Shown: positions 18,782 to 30,650 of the stretch, piece after piece | How the letters are laid out: the number at the start of each line of letters is the position of its first letter | How positions within the stretch are numbered: the first letter of the stretch is position 1 | DNA from: Megamerina dolium | Lineage: Eukaryota > Arthropoda > Insecta > Diptera > Megamerinidae | DNA: 64,000 nucleotides | Reading direction: 5' to 3' | NCBI GenBank assembly: GCA_963854835.1 | Contig: OY978525.1 | Location: 48,582,196 to 48,646,195, forward strand | Made by a program: the position numbers and the translations under genes | Notes under the pieces: generated by a model | What the model saw: the letters and a program-made list of their open reading frames with translations, nothing else | Database searches by the model: none | Told to the model about the DNA's origin: nothing

Positions 18782-19085
18782 TTAATGTTTCCATTTCTGT
18801 AAAATGCCTTTTGTGCAGAGCATGTATGCTTTAAATAGCTCCTTTTCCTTTTCCTGCTGTTCTTTGCCAATTACCATTGCACCTTTAATGGTGTCGCACA
18901 ATTCACGCTCTGTTAAAATAACTTCAACGAGGATGTCGGAAGCAGAACGTTTTGGCAATACTCTTCGCGAGGAAGTAGGTTTGTCAGTTGCATCAGTTTT
19001 TTCAGTCATGTACATACACTCAATTCATTTTAGTATATTAAAGTATTTTCCATTAAAAAGTGTTGAAACTTACATTTTTGCTCAT
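18782..19085 (-). CDS. Small spliced ORF, unrecognised (82 codons)
   Basis: Exon 1 (19085-19074, MSKN) ends at AAT|GTAAGT. A 55-bp intron (19073-19019) ends TTGAG, and exon 2 (19018-18782) continues in frame to a stop. The protein is hydrophilic, with a Ser/Arg-rich segment (TSSRRVLPKRSASD), then a long predicted helix rich in Glu/Lys (GKEQQEKEKELFKAYML) and a basic end (LQKWKH). No signal peptide, membrane segment or known motif is visible. It lies 100 bp from the Harbinger end and inside the block bracketed by the 15-bp direct repeat. The tidy intron argues for a real or recently real gene. It could be part of a longer gene. Confidence 0.4.
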
Positions 19086-19109
19086 AATGTAATATGCAAG
19101 GTATATTGA

Positions 19110-20014
19110 TTTCGGCCTGATGTTTGTAACCACTTGAAGGAATCTCCGAAGATATAGAAAAGTATATGTATATATTCGTGATCAGCGTTGCTTAAATTTT
19201 TGATTTAACGATGTCCATCCGTCCGTCCGTCTGCCCGTCACCTGGCTGGTTCGCACGATAACTTGCTACAACTCACTTAATTTAACATTTGAGACAACAA
19301 TATTTAGCACATAGCGTTATATTATACTGCTATCTGTCTAGAATAACCATAATTGACACTTAGATTACAATGGCAGTCGGAAATAATATATGGCAAAATT
19401 AAAAAAAAAATGTTATCGGTTATAACTTGCAAACTATTCAGCGTAGAACAACCAGATTTAAGGAATGGATTAGTATTGTAAGAGCAACTAGACTCACAGG
19501 ATGGACTCACCCGCCTACTGTTTATAGTAGCCCCCATACAAAATGACTTAATTTCTTTTAAATTGAAATAGCACAACTTCTGCATCCTTATGTCTAGAAC
19601 AATCATAATTAATACTTAAGTTAACGTGGTAGTCGGAAATAATCTGGAAAAAAATCAGCGTTCCACGCCCACTATATATCGAGGCTGCCATACGAAATTG
19701 CGGAAATTATAAAAAATTTTAACCGCCATAACTTACAAACTATTCAGCGTAGAACAACTAGATGTAAGGTGTGGATTAATATTGAAAAACGAATTGCATT
19801 TACAAGAAATAGGTAAGCCACGCTTTTTATATAGCTCCCATACTAAGCCTAGGAATTATCTTAAAAACCTCCTTTTAATTATCCCTTTTAGAACCCACAT
19901 AACATACAAATTACTTCGTCAAAGTCAACCATATTTCGGGTGTAAATTAGTAGTACATGCAAAAACTGTTTCTCAAAAAGTGGAAATAAAAGGAAAAGAT
20001 AGATATTCGAGTAA

Positions 20015-20103
<89 letters not shown>

Positions 20104-20125
20104 ACATATGCAGGGTATAATTTGG
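19110..20125 (+). repeat. Dipteran interspersed repeat with CCGTCCGTCCGTC block
   Basis: GATTTAACGATGTCCATCCG runs into CCGTCCGTCTGCCCGTC (around 19202-19240), a text I associate with common fly repeats. Downstream, two partial copies of a ~300-bp unit are visible: ACTATTCAGCGTAGAACAAC at 19433 and at 19739, and GTCGGAAATAAT at about 19376 and 19632. The block ends beyond a TA array at GCAGGGTATAATTTGGTCGG. It is non-coding. Confidence 0.55.
20018..20101. repeat. (TA)n microsatellite
   Basis: About 42 uninterrupted TA units inside the interspersed repeat. ORFs reading Tyr-Ile repeats here are artefacts. Confidence 0.98.
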
Positions 20126-20413
20126 TCGGCCCCAGCTGACTGTAAAGTGATTTTTTTACGTTCGTTATACCTACTTTCTTCCCGAAATAATTTTTCCTTT
20201 TTTCAGAAAAAGGGAAAAGAAAGGAAAGAAAAATTCCTGAGGAATTTTTATTTAAAATTAGAGGAAAGGGAGAAGGGAGAAAATCTCTGGCGAATTTATA
20301 TTGAGAATTGGCCTAAATATGTCTCTCCTACTATAGAAGTAGTTTGTTAATCTAAAAAATGTTCAATCCAATAAAACATATTATTGTTATATTAATAATA
20401 TAGTTTGCAACAT

Positions 20414-20664
20414 TAAAAAACAGTTTTCATTTTGAAAGTTTCCTTTTTATTATTTCCGATAGTAGGTTTTGCAGTTTTGAGTAAAGGAAGTTTTCCCGTC
20501 GCTGGCAAACGCGGTTTAAGATCAGCGGTCTTTGTAGACTCCGCGGCGAAGTTTGGCGATGCTCTTTTGGCTGGTGTTGAGCTCCTTGGCATGTTACCAC
20601 TTGAAGTACTTTGGGCGAAAGATGGACCAGAAGATAGGCCCGGCCCTCCGCGTTATTCGGTTAA
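20414..20664 (-). CDS. Possible terminal exon of an unrecognised gene
   Basis: This is a locally GC-richer stretch. The minus strand is open for about 83 codons to TAA at 20414: a Ser/Pro/Thr-rich, basic, low-complexity sequence (PRSSTPAKRASP, LKPRLPATGKLPLLKTAKPT, then KKETFKMKTVF at the end). A GCGGAG acceptor lies at 20665. A strong upstream donor CTG|GTAAAG near 20741 would join it in phase, but the frame there carries stops. Composition resembles the disordered tail of a nuclear or cytoskeletal protein. The plus-strand ORF over the same bases lacks comparable features. Family unknown. Confidence 0.3.
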
Positions 20665-20924
20665 TGTTATAAAACAAATATACATTATGAACTATTGTAT
20701 TAACCTTCCTGTAGAAGATTTGTCTTTACCAGTAATCCAAGAAACCTCTCTTCAGATGTTCATAAACATTTTTGAACGATTTCAGTTTGAGAAGTCAGCT
20801 GGTGTGAAAGTTTACGTTATATGGTACTCAGTTTATTAATTCCTCTAAAAATAAAACATAACATTTTCGTAATTTATGAAATTTTAAACTAAACAATTTT
20901 TTTAGATGGCTCAGGGAGTCTTAA

Positions 20925-21929
20925 GTGCTTTCACAACTACAAAATTTGGCTATACGATTACAGTTACAAACGCCACCATCATGTGTGCTTGACACGAAAA
21001 ATGATTCACGGCGTTCCAGCAGCCGATTACACGATCACACAGTATTCGAAAACGCTGGCTATCAAGTGAATGAAACGAATCTAACACAGCCTGTACACAA
21101 CAATCCTGATACGCTATGCAGGCTAGGCAATGAATTCAATGCCAATGTATTTATGCCAACATTTGTGCAGCATTTTACCAACGGTGAGTAGACAATTGAT
21201 AGGAAAAATATATGAATAATTTGGTGTTAATATTTTTAATAGAAAATCGCACCCAATCTCTTATGGACCTCCGTTGCACACTTCCTGGAATGTACAATCC
21301 ACGTTATGTGCTTGATACAGAAGATAAAAATGGAAAATACTTAAATATTACAATTGATGATTTGAAGAATACAATTAACGATTCGAATAGAAATCTAACA
21401 CCTTCACTAAACGGTTTCACCAATGAACCATTTGTAGAACCTTTTAGTGTTATTGTTCGATAGATCCAAAAGTCACGTCGCCATTACAACTATATCCTTC
21501 ATGTGACATTAGCAAACATGAGCAATATCTGGCATTGCATTTTAAACCGCTATTTAAGTTGACACGTCGGTGCATTTCATTAAAAAATTTGGATGGTAAC
21601 ACACGTGTACAAAAATACTTATTTGCTTACGATATCAATAATTATTTACACCAATACACTTGGCAACAACAATACTATTTAGCTATGATAGGTGGTTATG
21701 CAAATCCATCATATACTAATTTACATTACTATCGACGACCATCGATAAACTCTTTCATAAGAACAAGTAGAGCTACAGTAGACGGGGTAAACTTGATTCA
21801 AACACAGCAACCATTAAATCGACGAAACCAATTACACAAATCCATACATAACTGCTAATAGCAAACTTTCATTAGGTAACGAATCAGATGATTACCGCAA
21901 GTATCGCGATGTTGCCCTATGAACATAGC
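20925..21929 (+). pseudogene. Unrecognised spliced coding region, frameshifted
   Basis: Exon 20925-21183 joins in frame to 21240-21463 across a 56-bp intron (AACG|GTGAGT ... TTAATAG). Two further stretches continue after 1-2 nt shifts, near 21464 and 21830, to a TGA at 21929. The reading is rich in Asn, Thr, Tyr and Leu without low complexity: RLHDHTVFENAGYQVNETN, then TLCRLGNEFNANVFMPTF, RCTLPGMYNPRYVLDTED, KYLFAYDINNYLHQYT, and an acidic tail SLGNESDDYRKYRDVAL. No signal peptide or membrane helix is clear. Sustained coding character over 900 bp with an aligned intron suggests a degraded or mis-assembled gene. I recognise no family. Confidence 0.45.
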
Positions 21930-22600
21930 ATTTACTAAGTACGGCATTACATGAAATTTTACATTAAACTCCGTGTTGCAAATAGTACTTTATTTAAAGG
22001 AGTAATAGATATATGTAATTACTAATTAATAACCGATTTGCCGTTTACTAATTCTAATTCATATTTGTATGAACAATGACCAAAGAGAAATCTAGCTCAA
22101 TCATAAATTTTTTTATATAAATACAAATATACATACATAAAATGTAAAAGTTATAAGTTATACACAGATAAAATATTGAAAGCTAGCTAGCTCAAAGATA
22201 ATGCCCGTATGATACTTTTTTTTTCAAAATTCTCTGTATTTGTAATGAATTATAAAGCGCAAAATGTCACTGATGACAAAGATAGCAATATATCCTGTGA
22301 AAATTACAACTTTATTAATCAAAATGGGATTATCTAATTTTGACAAAACGCTGTATACAAGAATAATAAAAAAGAAGGCGGAAAAACAACATTCTTAACA
22401 TTTATACTAATTATATATGTTATGTATTTTAGAATTCTTGAAGTAAGCCAAACTAGCTAGAGCAAACGAGCACGCAGACAACAAGCATGCAAACATTACA
22501 AAAAAAAATCTTAATTTTCTTCTGTTTTTACAAATTGCATAAGCTATATAAAATTATACCGAAATACAATTTCATATTGATAATGCAAAAGAAAACAAAT
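21930..22600. other. AT-rich stretch, no gene seen
   Basis: It might be the 3' untranslated region of the preceding coding region. Several AATAAA-like motifs occur but none is decisive. Confidence 0.4.
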
Positions 22601-22604
22601 ACAG

Positions 22605-22745
22605 TCATGGCTAACCACTCCTAAAAATTCCAATACAATCTCGCACTTTTTCCCCTGAATACAAATACCAATGCATATTTTTGGAATATTTTTTATTGCA
22701 TTCTTATGTAATGAGTCCGAATGAAACAGCATGACATTTATTCAT
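22605..22745 (+). repeat. Dispersed unit (three copies in window)
   Basis: Text from CACTCCTAAAAATTCCAATA to GAATGAAACAGCATGACATT recurs at 49447-49585 (plus) and 45655-45835 (minus). At 22.6 kb and 49.4 kb it stands the same 214 bp before the start of the GAGGGTCAAAC block, so it is probably the 5' flank or leader of the R1/LOA-like family seen in copies A-C. Confidence 0.65.
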
Positions 22746-22817
22746 AAAATAATTAGAAATAAATATATATATAAAAAATCAAAAGACAGATTTTTGAAAT
22801 CTATCAAAGTGATAGAT

Positions 22818-24103
22818 GAGGGTCAAACTTTTCAAATGCATTTGTCTATTTTTTCTTGTCGATTAGTACTAATTTCATTATAGTTACATTAAAATGGAGG
22901 AACCAAGGGGTGACAACAGGCAGATTTGCCTGGTCATAAACATAGAACCCTCATAGAACCCTTGGGACCTATAGCTAAGACCGAGATGTGAATAATTACG
23001 GATTTTCGTCGATCATACTGCGTTATGGCTAAAAGCAACTATAACGATGTCTGCTCTCTAATTTCAGTTACATCGACACAACAACAGTTGGCCTAGGGAT
23101 TAGTAAATTTTTGGTTTTATTCTAAGTACTAACTATTTGTGGTAGCAGTAAATGCAACTTCAAGGGAACCAAAACGCAACGAGGTTCCTTGGTGGAATGC
23201 CGAGCTTTCGAAACTTCGTAGAAAATCCAGGAAACTTTTAAATCGGGCACTTAAAACCTGGTAGGAAGCTGATTGGTACAGTTATCGTCAGTTGCAGAAA
23301 GAATATAAGAAGACAGTGAAAACCTCTAAACTGGACTCTGATAAAAATTTTTGTAATGAGATAGCTGATCAGAAAAGTATGTCTAGGTTGTGCAGAGTTC
23401 TTCAAAAGGACCAAACTGCCAGACTGGACTCTCTCCTTAAACCTGATGGTACCTATACGTGCTCGAAGTTAGAGGACAATGATATACTTCTATCAGCAGA
23501 TTTTCCGAAAGTCTTGTGAATCAGCTTTTCACGACTGTGTTACCATAGTGGAGAAAGCAGGTATTTGCACTCGGGGCTATTTGTTGATATTGAGGGCGTT
23601 TTCAACAACGTTACCTTCAATTCCAGAAGGCTCAGCCAGAAGGCAAGGTGTTGATGGATTTACGCCATGCTGTGCAATCGACTGCTTATGATAGGGGAGC
23701 ACACAATGATAACGTAATGGTTGAGCTTGAGAGAGTATGCGCTCAAGGAGGTGTACATTCTCCTCCTCTTTGGTGCTTTGTTTTGGACTCTCTTTCAGTT
23801 GAGCTGCATAACTTTGGCGTACATGTTCAAGCGCATGATGACGTGTGTGTTTTAATCTCAGGAAGATCACTAAGAATGATTAGCATCAAAACGCAGAGGG
23901 TTGAGTTTAGTTGAGCATTGTTGCGATCTGCAAGGTGTCTCCGTGAATCTAAGTCAAAGCACACCTCCAAAACACTAAAAGTTAGCTGGCAATGCAGGAG
24001 GGCAATGGAAAACCGGCAATGGTTCATTGGATATACACCAGTCAAATTAGATCCATTGTGTTGTGTGCGTCTATGGCCTAGTGGCGCATAACTGTGGGTT
24101 AAT
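22818..24103 (+). pseudogene. R1/LOA-like LINE fragment, copy B
   Basis: Homologous to copy A and in the same order: GAGGGTCAAACTTTTC leader, PWWN-type linker near 23190, a 75-codon ORF (23292-23519, MSRLCRVLQKDQTARLDSLL), then RT motif B (AQGGVHSPPLWCFVLDSL, around 23740-23790) and a damaged active-site loop (HDDVCVLISG). Unlike A and C it lacks the inverted RNase H part and breaks at about 24103 into mariner sequence. It supplies an independent reference for the pre-rearrangement RT. Confidence 0.8.
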
Positions 24104-24225
24104 CCATGGCCTCAGGACGAATTGCCTCAAGGTCGTCCAAAATCGGTTATTGTGTCAGAAACCATCAATGCTATGCGTGCACTGATAATGAAAGATCGTC
24201 GTATGACATACCGCAGATAAAGACA
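24104..24225 (+). pseudogene. Mariner transposase fragment (helix-turn-helix part)
   Basis: Plus-strand frames read GRPKSVIVSETINAMRALIM and RRMTYRQIKTLV, the typical second HTH of mariner transposases. About 40 codons remain and there is no catalytic domain. It joins directly to LINE copy B, so one element was cut by the other or by a deletion. Confidence 0.7.
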
Positions 24226-24818
24226 TTAGTTCCACCTAGGACGCACGTAGGCCAGATAGAGTCGCATTGTGATACCACGCGGATATTCCTTTTACCTATT
24301 CAGTCGTCGAACCAACCTGAGTTCATTGCTACATCATGTATTTTATCCTGCTAAAGCTTTTCATCGGCTCAGCTACTCCATGGAGAGGAAGGGCACACTA
24401 AGCTAACCTAACCTAAGCTATGGATTATCGCGTAAGACCACTTTCTCACATACAGTACGTAAACATTTTCCACCTTTGTCTCATAAAGCGCGAACGGACC
24501 ACATTGTTGCATAAAAGTTTCCGTGACAACGAATTTGTACAGTATTAGGCAAGATCGAGTGCATTTGAAATCGTGTACGATTTTCCTCGTTGATGAAGAG
24601 AGATTGGTGATTGGGCAGCAGCGCTGTAGGCGGGTAAATGGTGATATCGATTTCTCTGAAGGCAGTCGCATTCTCGATTTGCAAGATCTGTATGATTGAA
24701 GCTTATCTGTTAGAGAGAAAGTTGAAAAAAAAGGTCGATTGTGTTTTATAATCGGATTTTGAGGTATTCGATAAAACGCGGTGTGGTGTCGTCTTCCACA
24801 AATAAGTCACGAGAACTT
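24225..24818. other. Interspersed-repeat tail and unassigned DNA
   Basis: GCATTGTGATACCAC (24260) and CTAACCTAACCTAA (around 24400) match the tail of the SINE at 55175-55260 (minus), suggesting a SINE/LINE 3' end. The rest to 24818 has short ORFs only and no recognised product. Confidence 0.35.
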
Positions 24819-24858
24819 GCTTTGGCACCCTATAAGGTAATGCGATGTTAGGAAACAG

Positions 24859-25327
24859 TTGATGCATAAATCGCACTTTTACACAAAGGATATTCTCTCA
24901 TCAACGGTACGTATTGAGAGCTTTGAGCATTTTCGCAGGTGGTGGTTACATAACTGGCAGCATGAATTCGTAACTGTAATGTCGGTCGAATCAAATGACT
25001 TTTCGTTTCAGGTTGAATATCCAACACCGACTCCAGTGTATGAAATCATTTTGTAAGGAAAGAGTTAAGAGCCCTCCACGAAGGGATTTCAGGGTTGTAT
25101 CTGGCAGCTTGGTTCAGCACAGATACACAAAAGTGAGTGAAAAACTTGGCCATGAAACAGAAAAAATCCAGAAAAAATCCGCCTGTAAGAAAGTATCGAG
25201 AAAGAAATTAATAGAAAATTTAATGAGAAAGAGACTGGAAACCCTCCTACTAATCTCCAAAACAATAAGTTCGTTGTTATACCCATGTACTTCTATAGAA
25301 GAAGCTGATCACCTTTGCAAGAAATGA
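24859..25327 (+). pseudogene. Unrecognised ORF, left-arm copy (broken)
   Basis: It corresponds to the 156-codon ORF at 37925-37455. Here a 2-bp difference near 25034 splits it into 24859-25056 and 24995-25327. N-terminal residues include [18 protein letters not shown]; the C-terminal half is Lys/Glu/Arg-rich. I see no conserved domain. It may be part of a transposon, given the setting. Confidence 0.3.
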
Positions 25328-25639
25328 ACAAATAATATTATTGTTTTTCGCTGTTTATGTGGGAGAGTTAGAATGAGTACGAATATGTGAGAGAGAAGTA
25401 AAGGTAATTCGTAGAATCACAAAGGACAAGTGTGAGAGAGAGGGTCGATAGAGCAAGTATTGTAGAATTTAGATGCCAAATGTTAGTATTATTACGTTAC
25501 AAATTGGCAATCGGGTTTTCCGTAAAAAATATAATATATGTGAGGCGATTCCAATGGTACGAGTACAATAGAATAATTGGTTTTGTTTACGCTCAAGAAC
25601 CACTGAAAAAATAAGAAAATAAACGTTTTTTATGCTCCA

Positions 25640-26240
25640 CTCACACGGTGTTGTTAAAAGTTGTGTTAAGTTTTGTTAAAGTTGTGAAGTTTACGGAGAT
25701 AATGCTGTAACTAGAAAAGCAGCAGCAAAGTGGTATGCTCCTTTTCTATCTGATAATTTTGATGTTAAAGATGCACCTCTCTCTGGTCGACCAATCACAG
25801 AAAAGTCAGAGATTTCATAATCATGGAAAAAATTGAGCAAGACCGGCATTCATCACCAAACAGTTATCAACCATTTAAAGATAGGTGGACAGACAGAGAA
25901 ACGGCCAGAATTTATCAACAGAAAAGATGTTGTGTTCCATCATGACAACGCCATATCACACACATCTTTGATAACCCGGCAAAAACTGAGAGAGCTGGGC
26001 TGGGAAGTTTTGATGCATCCAAAATATAGCCCGGTCCTTGCACTTTCACATTATCATTAGTTTCGATCTCTGCAGGACTCTCTTAATGATGTAAACTTTA
26101 ATTGCACAGAGGCCTACAAAGTGCACTTGGATCAGTTTTTCTCTCAGAAAATGGCATACGTTATCAAAAAGGCACATATTTGGTTCAATAAAACTCATTT
26201 CAAATATAAGAAAAAAGGGTTTCATTTTTGGTAAAATTTG
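25640..26240 (+). pseudogene. Mariner transposase, internally deleted (left arm)
   Basis: N-terminal mariner text (NAVTRKAAAKWYAPF, APLSGRPITEKSEI) leads into the C-terminal half (FINRKDVVFHHDNAISHTS, LRELGWEVLMHPKYSP, SLQDSLNDVNF). The DNA-binding part is directly joined to the catalytic core, so the first catalytic Asp region is missing. HHDNA keeps the second Asp, but the usual SDYH third-Asp motif reads SHYH. The element is dead and is mirrored at 36540-37150. Confidence 0.85.
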
Positions 26241-26742
26241 TAACAGAACTTTTCTGAACACCAAGGAGAAAGAAATCTACCTTTCGTGGTTGTTCGTACT
26301 ACAGATAGTAGAATGCAGAGCGTTTATGATATATCGCAGCAACAATTAATAACTTGCTAAAAAAATTATGTGCAATAACGATCTATGCAATTAAGAAAGC
26401 ACAACTCATATGTACGTATGTAGTACAACAACAACAAAAAAATGCCTAAATACATTTACATAGACAAATATTTCCACGTACCTAGAGGCAAGATTTACTT
26501 TTCCCGATTGTTGCGAGCCAATCCGGTTCGAAGGACAAAAAATGAATGAGTTGGAGGGGTTGCTGGTGAGCCCTGTCGTCGGCTAAGATACCTCTTGCTG
26601 ATTTAGTGTAATGGAGGTGAGAACGTTGTTTTTTTATGCTGGATATGATGATGGGTATGGGTCGTGTTATACATGTATATGTAGGGATCAGCCGAATCAG
26701 ACTACTATTATCTGGGTCCCTTTTCGTCCCTCTAATCGTGTG
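26240..26742 (-). other. LOA-like LINE 3' UTR and flank (left arm)
   Basis: The minus-strand 3' UTR runs from the C-terminal ORF to about 26525 (ATCATATCCAGCAT, AGCAAGAGGTATCTTAGCCG, CTCACCAGCAACCCCTCCAA, ending CATTCATTTTTT). The rest up to the mariner relic is unassigned. Confidence 0.55.
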
Positions 26743-29700
26743 TTATGTATTTGTTTGGTTGCAAAATTCTTCTACTTCTATTTCAAGCATATCTTTGTGA
26801 GGTTTGTTCCACATTTCGAGTTCGTCAATAATTTGTCGATCCAGTATGGACATCTTCCTGCTTGCCAATGTAGGACACTGGTCCACTATGTGCGCCGCTT
26901 TCTCCACCTTCCCTACAATAAGAGCCATTTTGCAGAGGTGACACCTGAAATTGTCATGCCCAGTTATTAATGCAGTCAACCAACTTAGGGTTAAACGTCC
27001 TAGACTGAGAACCCTCCCTGGTTCACTGCCCATTGGTAGCCTCAACGAGGCCTTTGCCTATCTATAAGTGGACAAACTCTTCCATCTCGAGAGATAGAGT
27101 TTCCTTATCCAATCTTCAACCTTTGCCTTCACCGTGCCGTCACTAAGCGAAACTACTGGCTCCGGTCCATAAAATTCAGCTTTAAATCCTTATCTAGTCA
27201 AGGCGTCTGCAGCTTCATTTGCTCTACACCAATGTGTCCCTTCACCCACATAAGAGTAATCGTATTACTACGAGCACATCCGTTAAGTTTCTGAACACAT
27301 TCGAACACCAACTTAGAAAATACCATAGGTTATTGCAATCGCATAATCCCCGCCTGGTTATCGAATGCTAGCAAGATTTTCTTACCTTGCACCTTACCGT
27401 CCAGTAGATGGTCTAGTGCATCCATTAAACCAAGCATTTCTGCTTGACAAACCGATATGTATCTTCCCATATTCAGAGTGCATGCAAGTCCCAACTCCTT
27501 AGAAAAGATTCCAGCACACGACCTGCCATACATTAATGAACCATCAGTGAAAATATTGATGCCATTTTCCTCACATACATCATATGTGAGGCCGTCATCA
27601 AAGGGTGTTCTATGTGATTTTCCGGTCATTTTTAGCCTACCCATTCCTTCTATTGGTTTTTGCCTCTCCTTCACACTGCTATGTACCAGTAAAAGGATGC
27701 TCCTATGCCTATCTTCGTGCGAATCCATAGCAATTATTGGTTGTCTTCAGACATAATGCTGTTAATGTCATCAACTTCACAATATGCAAGTCCAATGGCA
27801 GCAGCCCCAGAAAGACTTCCAATACTTCTACCGGGGTCGTCTGGATAGCTCCAGTAATCCCAATACAAGCCGTTCTTTCTATCCTATCTAACTTGCTCTT
27901 TGCGACTTTCAGGAGACCTTAGGCCACCAGACCACAGCAGCATACGCTATTACGGGCCTTACCATCGTTGTGTAGATCCAGTGCATTGATCTGGAGGTAA
28001 TTCCCCACTTGAGACGGCACACTCTCATACACTGATGCAATACCCTCTTGCTTTTCTAGATCTTATCATCAACGTTATCCAGGATAACGCCTAGATATTT
28101 TACTTCTTTGGAGCCGTTGACGTTCGATCCAAAGAGCCTAAGGGGGTCCATTCCTATTCCTGTCAATCTTCAAGTACAGAGTACTGTCCCATTTACTATC
28201 GTTTACGGAGAGCCCCTGTTCTGTGCATGGTATCGTAAATAGTGTCCAAGAACTTACCACCCACCATTACCGATATTTCATCTGCACACCCGACGGTGTG
28301 TATGCCTTTTGCGTCCAAAAGCTGGAGTAGGGAATTGACCGTGATGTTCCAAAGAATGGGCGCGAGTACGCCCTCCTGTGGACATTCTTTGACTATCCTA
28401 CTTCTGAGTCTGTATTTTGAAAGTTTATAGCTATCAGAACGCTGTCCGCCCATTTTATAATGGTTGGGCTGACTTCACGAATAGCAAGGGCCATCCTTAG
28501 TTTATCCTGATAATGGTACAATAGTTCGGAACGAACGCAGTGCCATAAGCTGCAAGTGCCTAGCCCTCACTAATCTAGTTTATCGAAAACAATCGTATTG
28601 AAGGCACCCTCTACATCCATGAAAGTAGGCATACCTATCCACCACAAGACAGTAGTCTCTCTGCTACTCGAACGAGTACGTGAAAGGCCGTTTCAGCTGG
28701 TCGTTTGCCAGCTCTATATGAATGCTGGCACCTGCTTAGTAGCTTAGTCACAAGCGTTGTCCTTTCCATATAGTCCGCCAGTACTCCCTCCATGCATTTA
28801 GGCAGAAAGGAGGTCGAGTTAACTGGCCAGAAAGTTTTCGCCTCCGAGTAGTCCCTTTTTCCTGGCTTTGTAGGAAAGACAACCTCAGTCTCTCTCCGTT
28901 GAGATGGTACATATCCTGTAGCCAGGCAAGTAGTGAATATTCCCTGGAAATACACCTCCATCAGGTATTTCAGCGAATCCCCGATTGTCTCTGTAAAGGA
29001 AACAATCGTTTTATGAATTCATCCCATTGAAACCGGGTCCTTTGACATAATCCCCTGTAATCTACATACATCCGACATAGCTTGCATATATGGCAGAATT
29101 CCTTCCACGTTTGCCTTTTACGGTTGCGCAGAGTCTTCTTCAGTTCCTTTTTTTGAGACCTATAGTCATCCCATGCATTGGCGTCCCCTCTAATATGACG
29201 ATTAAAAACTTTCCTGGTCTGTCTTTTCATTGACTCCGATTCCCCATTCCACCATGGAGTGGGGTCTCCTTCGTGCACTATCGTTGGGGGACAAGCAGAT
29301 TTAAATGTTTTGATCATGGCTGAGCTGATAGCACTCACCTGATACTCACCAGCTGCGGTTGTTCTAGTTTTCTTAAACCTTTCTGGCAATAATTCCTTAA
29401 AAAACTTCACAGTATCCTATGTATTTCCTATGTATTTTATCATACAGAGCCCCAAACTGAATGGTGCTGTGGCCTGCCATTATTAGTCTATCCACAACCC
29501 TCCAATCAAAAACCATGTCTAACATTTTGACATCCGCCAGGTTGATGCACCTCGCAACGACGTGCATCAACAAAGGATGGTTCAGTTTCCCTATTGGTAA
29601 CTTGTAGACCAAATCTTTCATTGGTGCTGCCTCACGCAGAACTGTGCGCATTGACATCGTAGCCTAAGATCACATCAACACCATTATCATCACAGAATGT

Positions 29701-30650
29701 CACTAGAACTTCCACTTCTCTTGGAGGTGGCTCCTCTGGCGGATATATAGAAGATATGATCATAAATGAACTGGCACCGTCGCCTATTCTTACTATTGTG
29801 AGATCCGGTGAGCACAAGTTAGATATTAGAATCTCAAGTATCCTCTGTTTAAAAGTATCCTCCACTAAAATGCAAGTCCTTAACCTTCCCCCTGTTTGTG
29901 GATAGAACAAGGTGGTCTTTTGTACAGATAGACTTTCGATCTTTCCACGAAGCATCCAGGGTTATTGGACTAGGGCAATGTCAAGCTCATCATCATCAAA
30001 ACTCCGCACCATCATTGCTGATGCCGCTATGCTGTGGTGAATATTGAGTTAACAGATATTTAAGTATTCCTGGCTCGGCCATAATGTTTTGTATTTGCGG
30101 AATTTGCCATTAGCCCCACGCCAAGAGCAGCCATATACTCTTCATACTGCATTCTTTTGGAATTTGACGGATGCCTGTTCGAGACTGCAGTTGAGTCTGT
30201 GCAAATAGCACTCCATTTATAAGTATCCTTCACACAGCCGTTTAGCCGCTGCAGTCTTCTCTCCACAGTATTGCCATGAGCCACAATCACCATCTTCCTC
30301 TTTGCTAAAATGTTAGTTAGTTTGACACATTTCAGCTTTGCACCCTCCCACAAATCGGTTAGATGCTCCTCCGTCTTGTACAGCAATTTTTTGGAGTGCT
30401 GATTTTTGCACCTTAATACAAACAATTCGCTCTCCGGATCACCATAACGAGGTCGGCTTCCGCTATCTGAGCGTAGCTTTTCCTCACCCTGGTGGGTTCG
30501 TTAACATCGCCCTTTGCTTGCACTCTGTCAAGACAGCTTGGCCCAGGAACTGCATGCGAGTCTTGTGGGTTCGCCGGGTTAACAGTCCTATCAGATTCTC
30601 CACCTTGATCATCACTCCCCTCAGAAAAGTAAACGAAAATAATTTATTTT
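26743..30650 (-). pseudogene. LOA/R1-like LINE, gag to RNase H, multiply frameshifted
   Basis: This decayed but full-order LINE retrotransposon is on the minus strand. ORF1 remnant 30650-30060 (SYAQIAEADLVMVIRRANC, KLLYKTEEHL). APE endonuclease pieces 29955-29397 (ILGYDVNAHSS box). Pre-RT linker 29410-28970 (DPTPWWNGESESMKRQTRK). RT 28961-28635 (RPVN-like, RCQHSYRAGKRPAETA) and 28453-28196 (ECPQEGVLAPILW, catalytic YADD altered to CADE). RNase H 27728-27330 (INIFTDGSLMYGRSCAGIF, CQAEMLGLMDAL). C-terminal knuckle 27045-26743 (CHLCKMALIVGKVEKAAHIV, DQCPTL). The 3' part is duplicated in the right arm. Confidence 0.85.

Larger units (their letters stand above)
24819..28532 (+). repeat. Left arm of a large inverted duplication
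   Basis: It pairs with 34251-37965 on the opposite strand. Matched landmarks keep a constant coordinate sum (62782-62784), so only 1-2 bp of indel separates the arms. Few substitutions are seen by eye (for example Gly/Glu in the RNase H ORF, Gln/His in the mariner ORF). The arm contains an unrecognised ORF, a mariner relic and the 3' half of a LOA-like LINE. The break at 28532 lies inside that LINE. Confidence 0.95.

Noticed and set aside
20432..20839. 135-codon plus-strand ORF
   Set aside because: Its composition is odd (hydrophobic start, Gly/Ala runs) and it is opposite a stretch with clearer protein-like reading on the minus strand; the second half lacks support.
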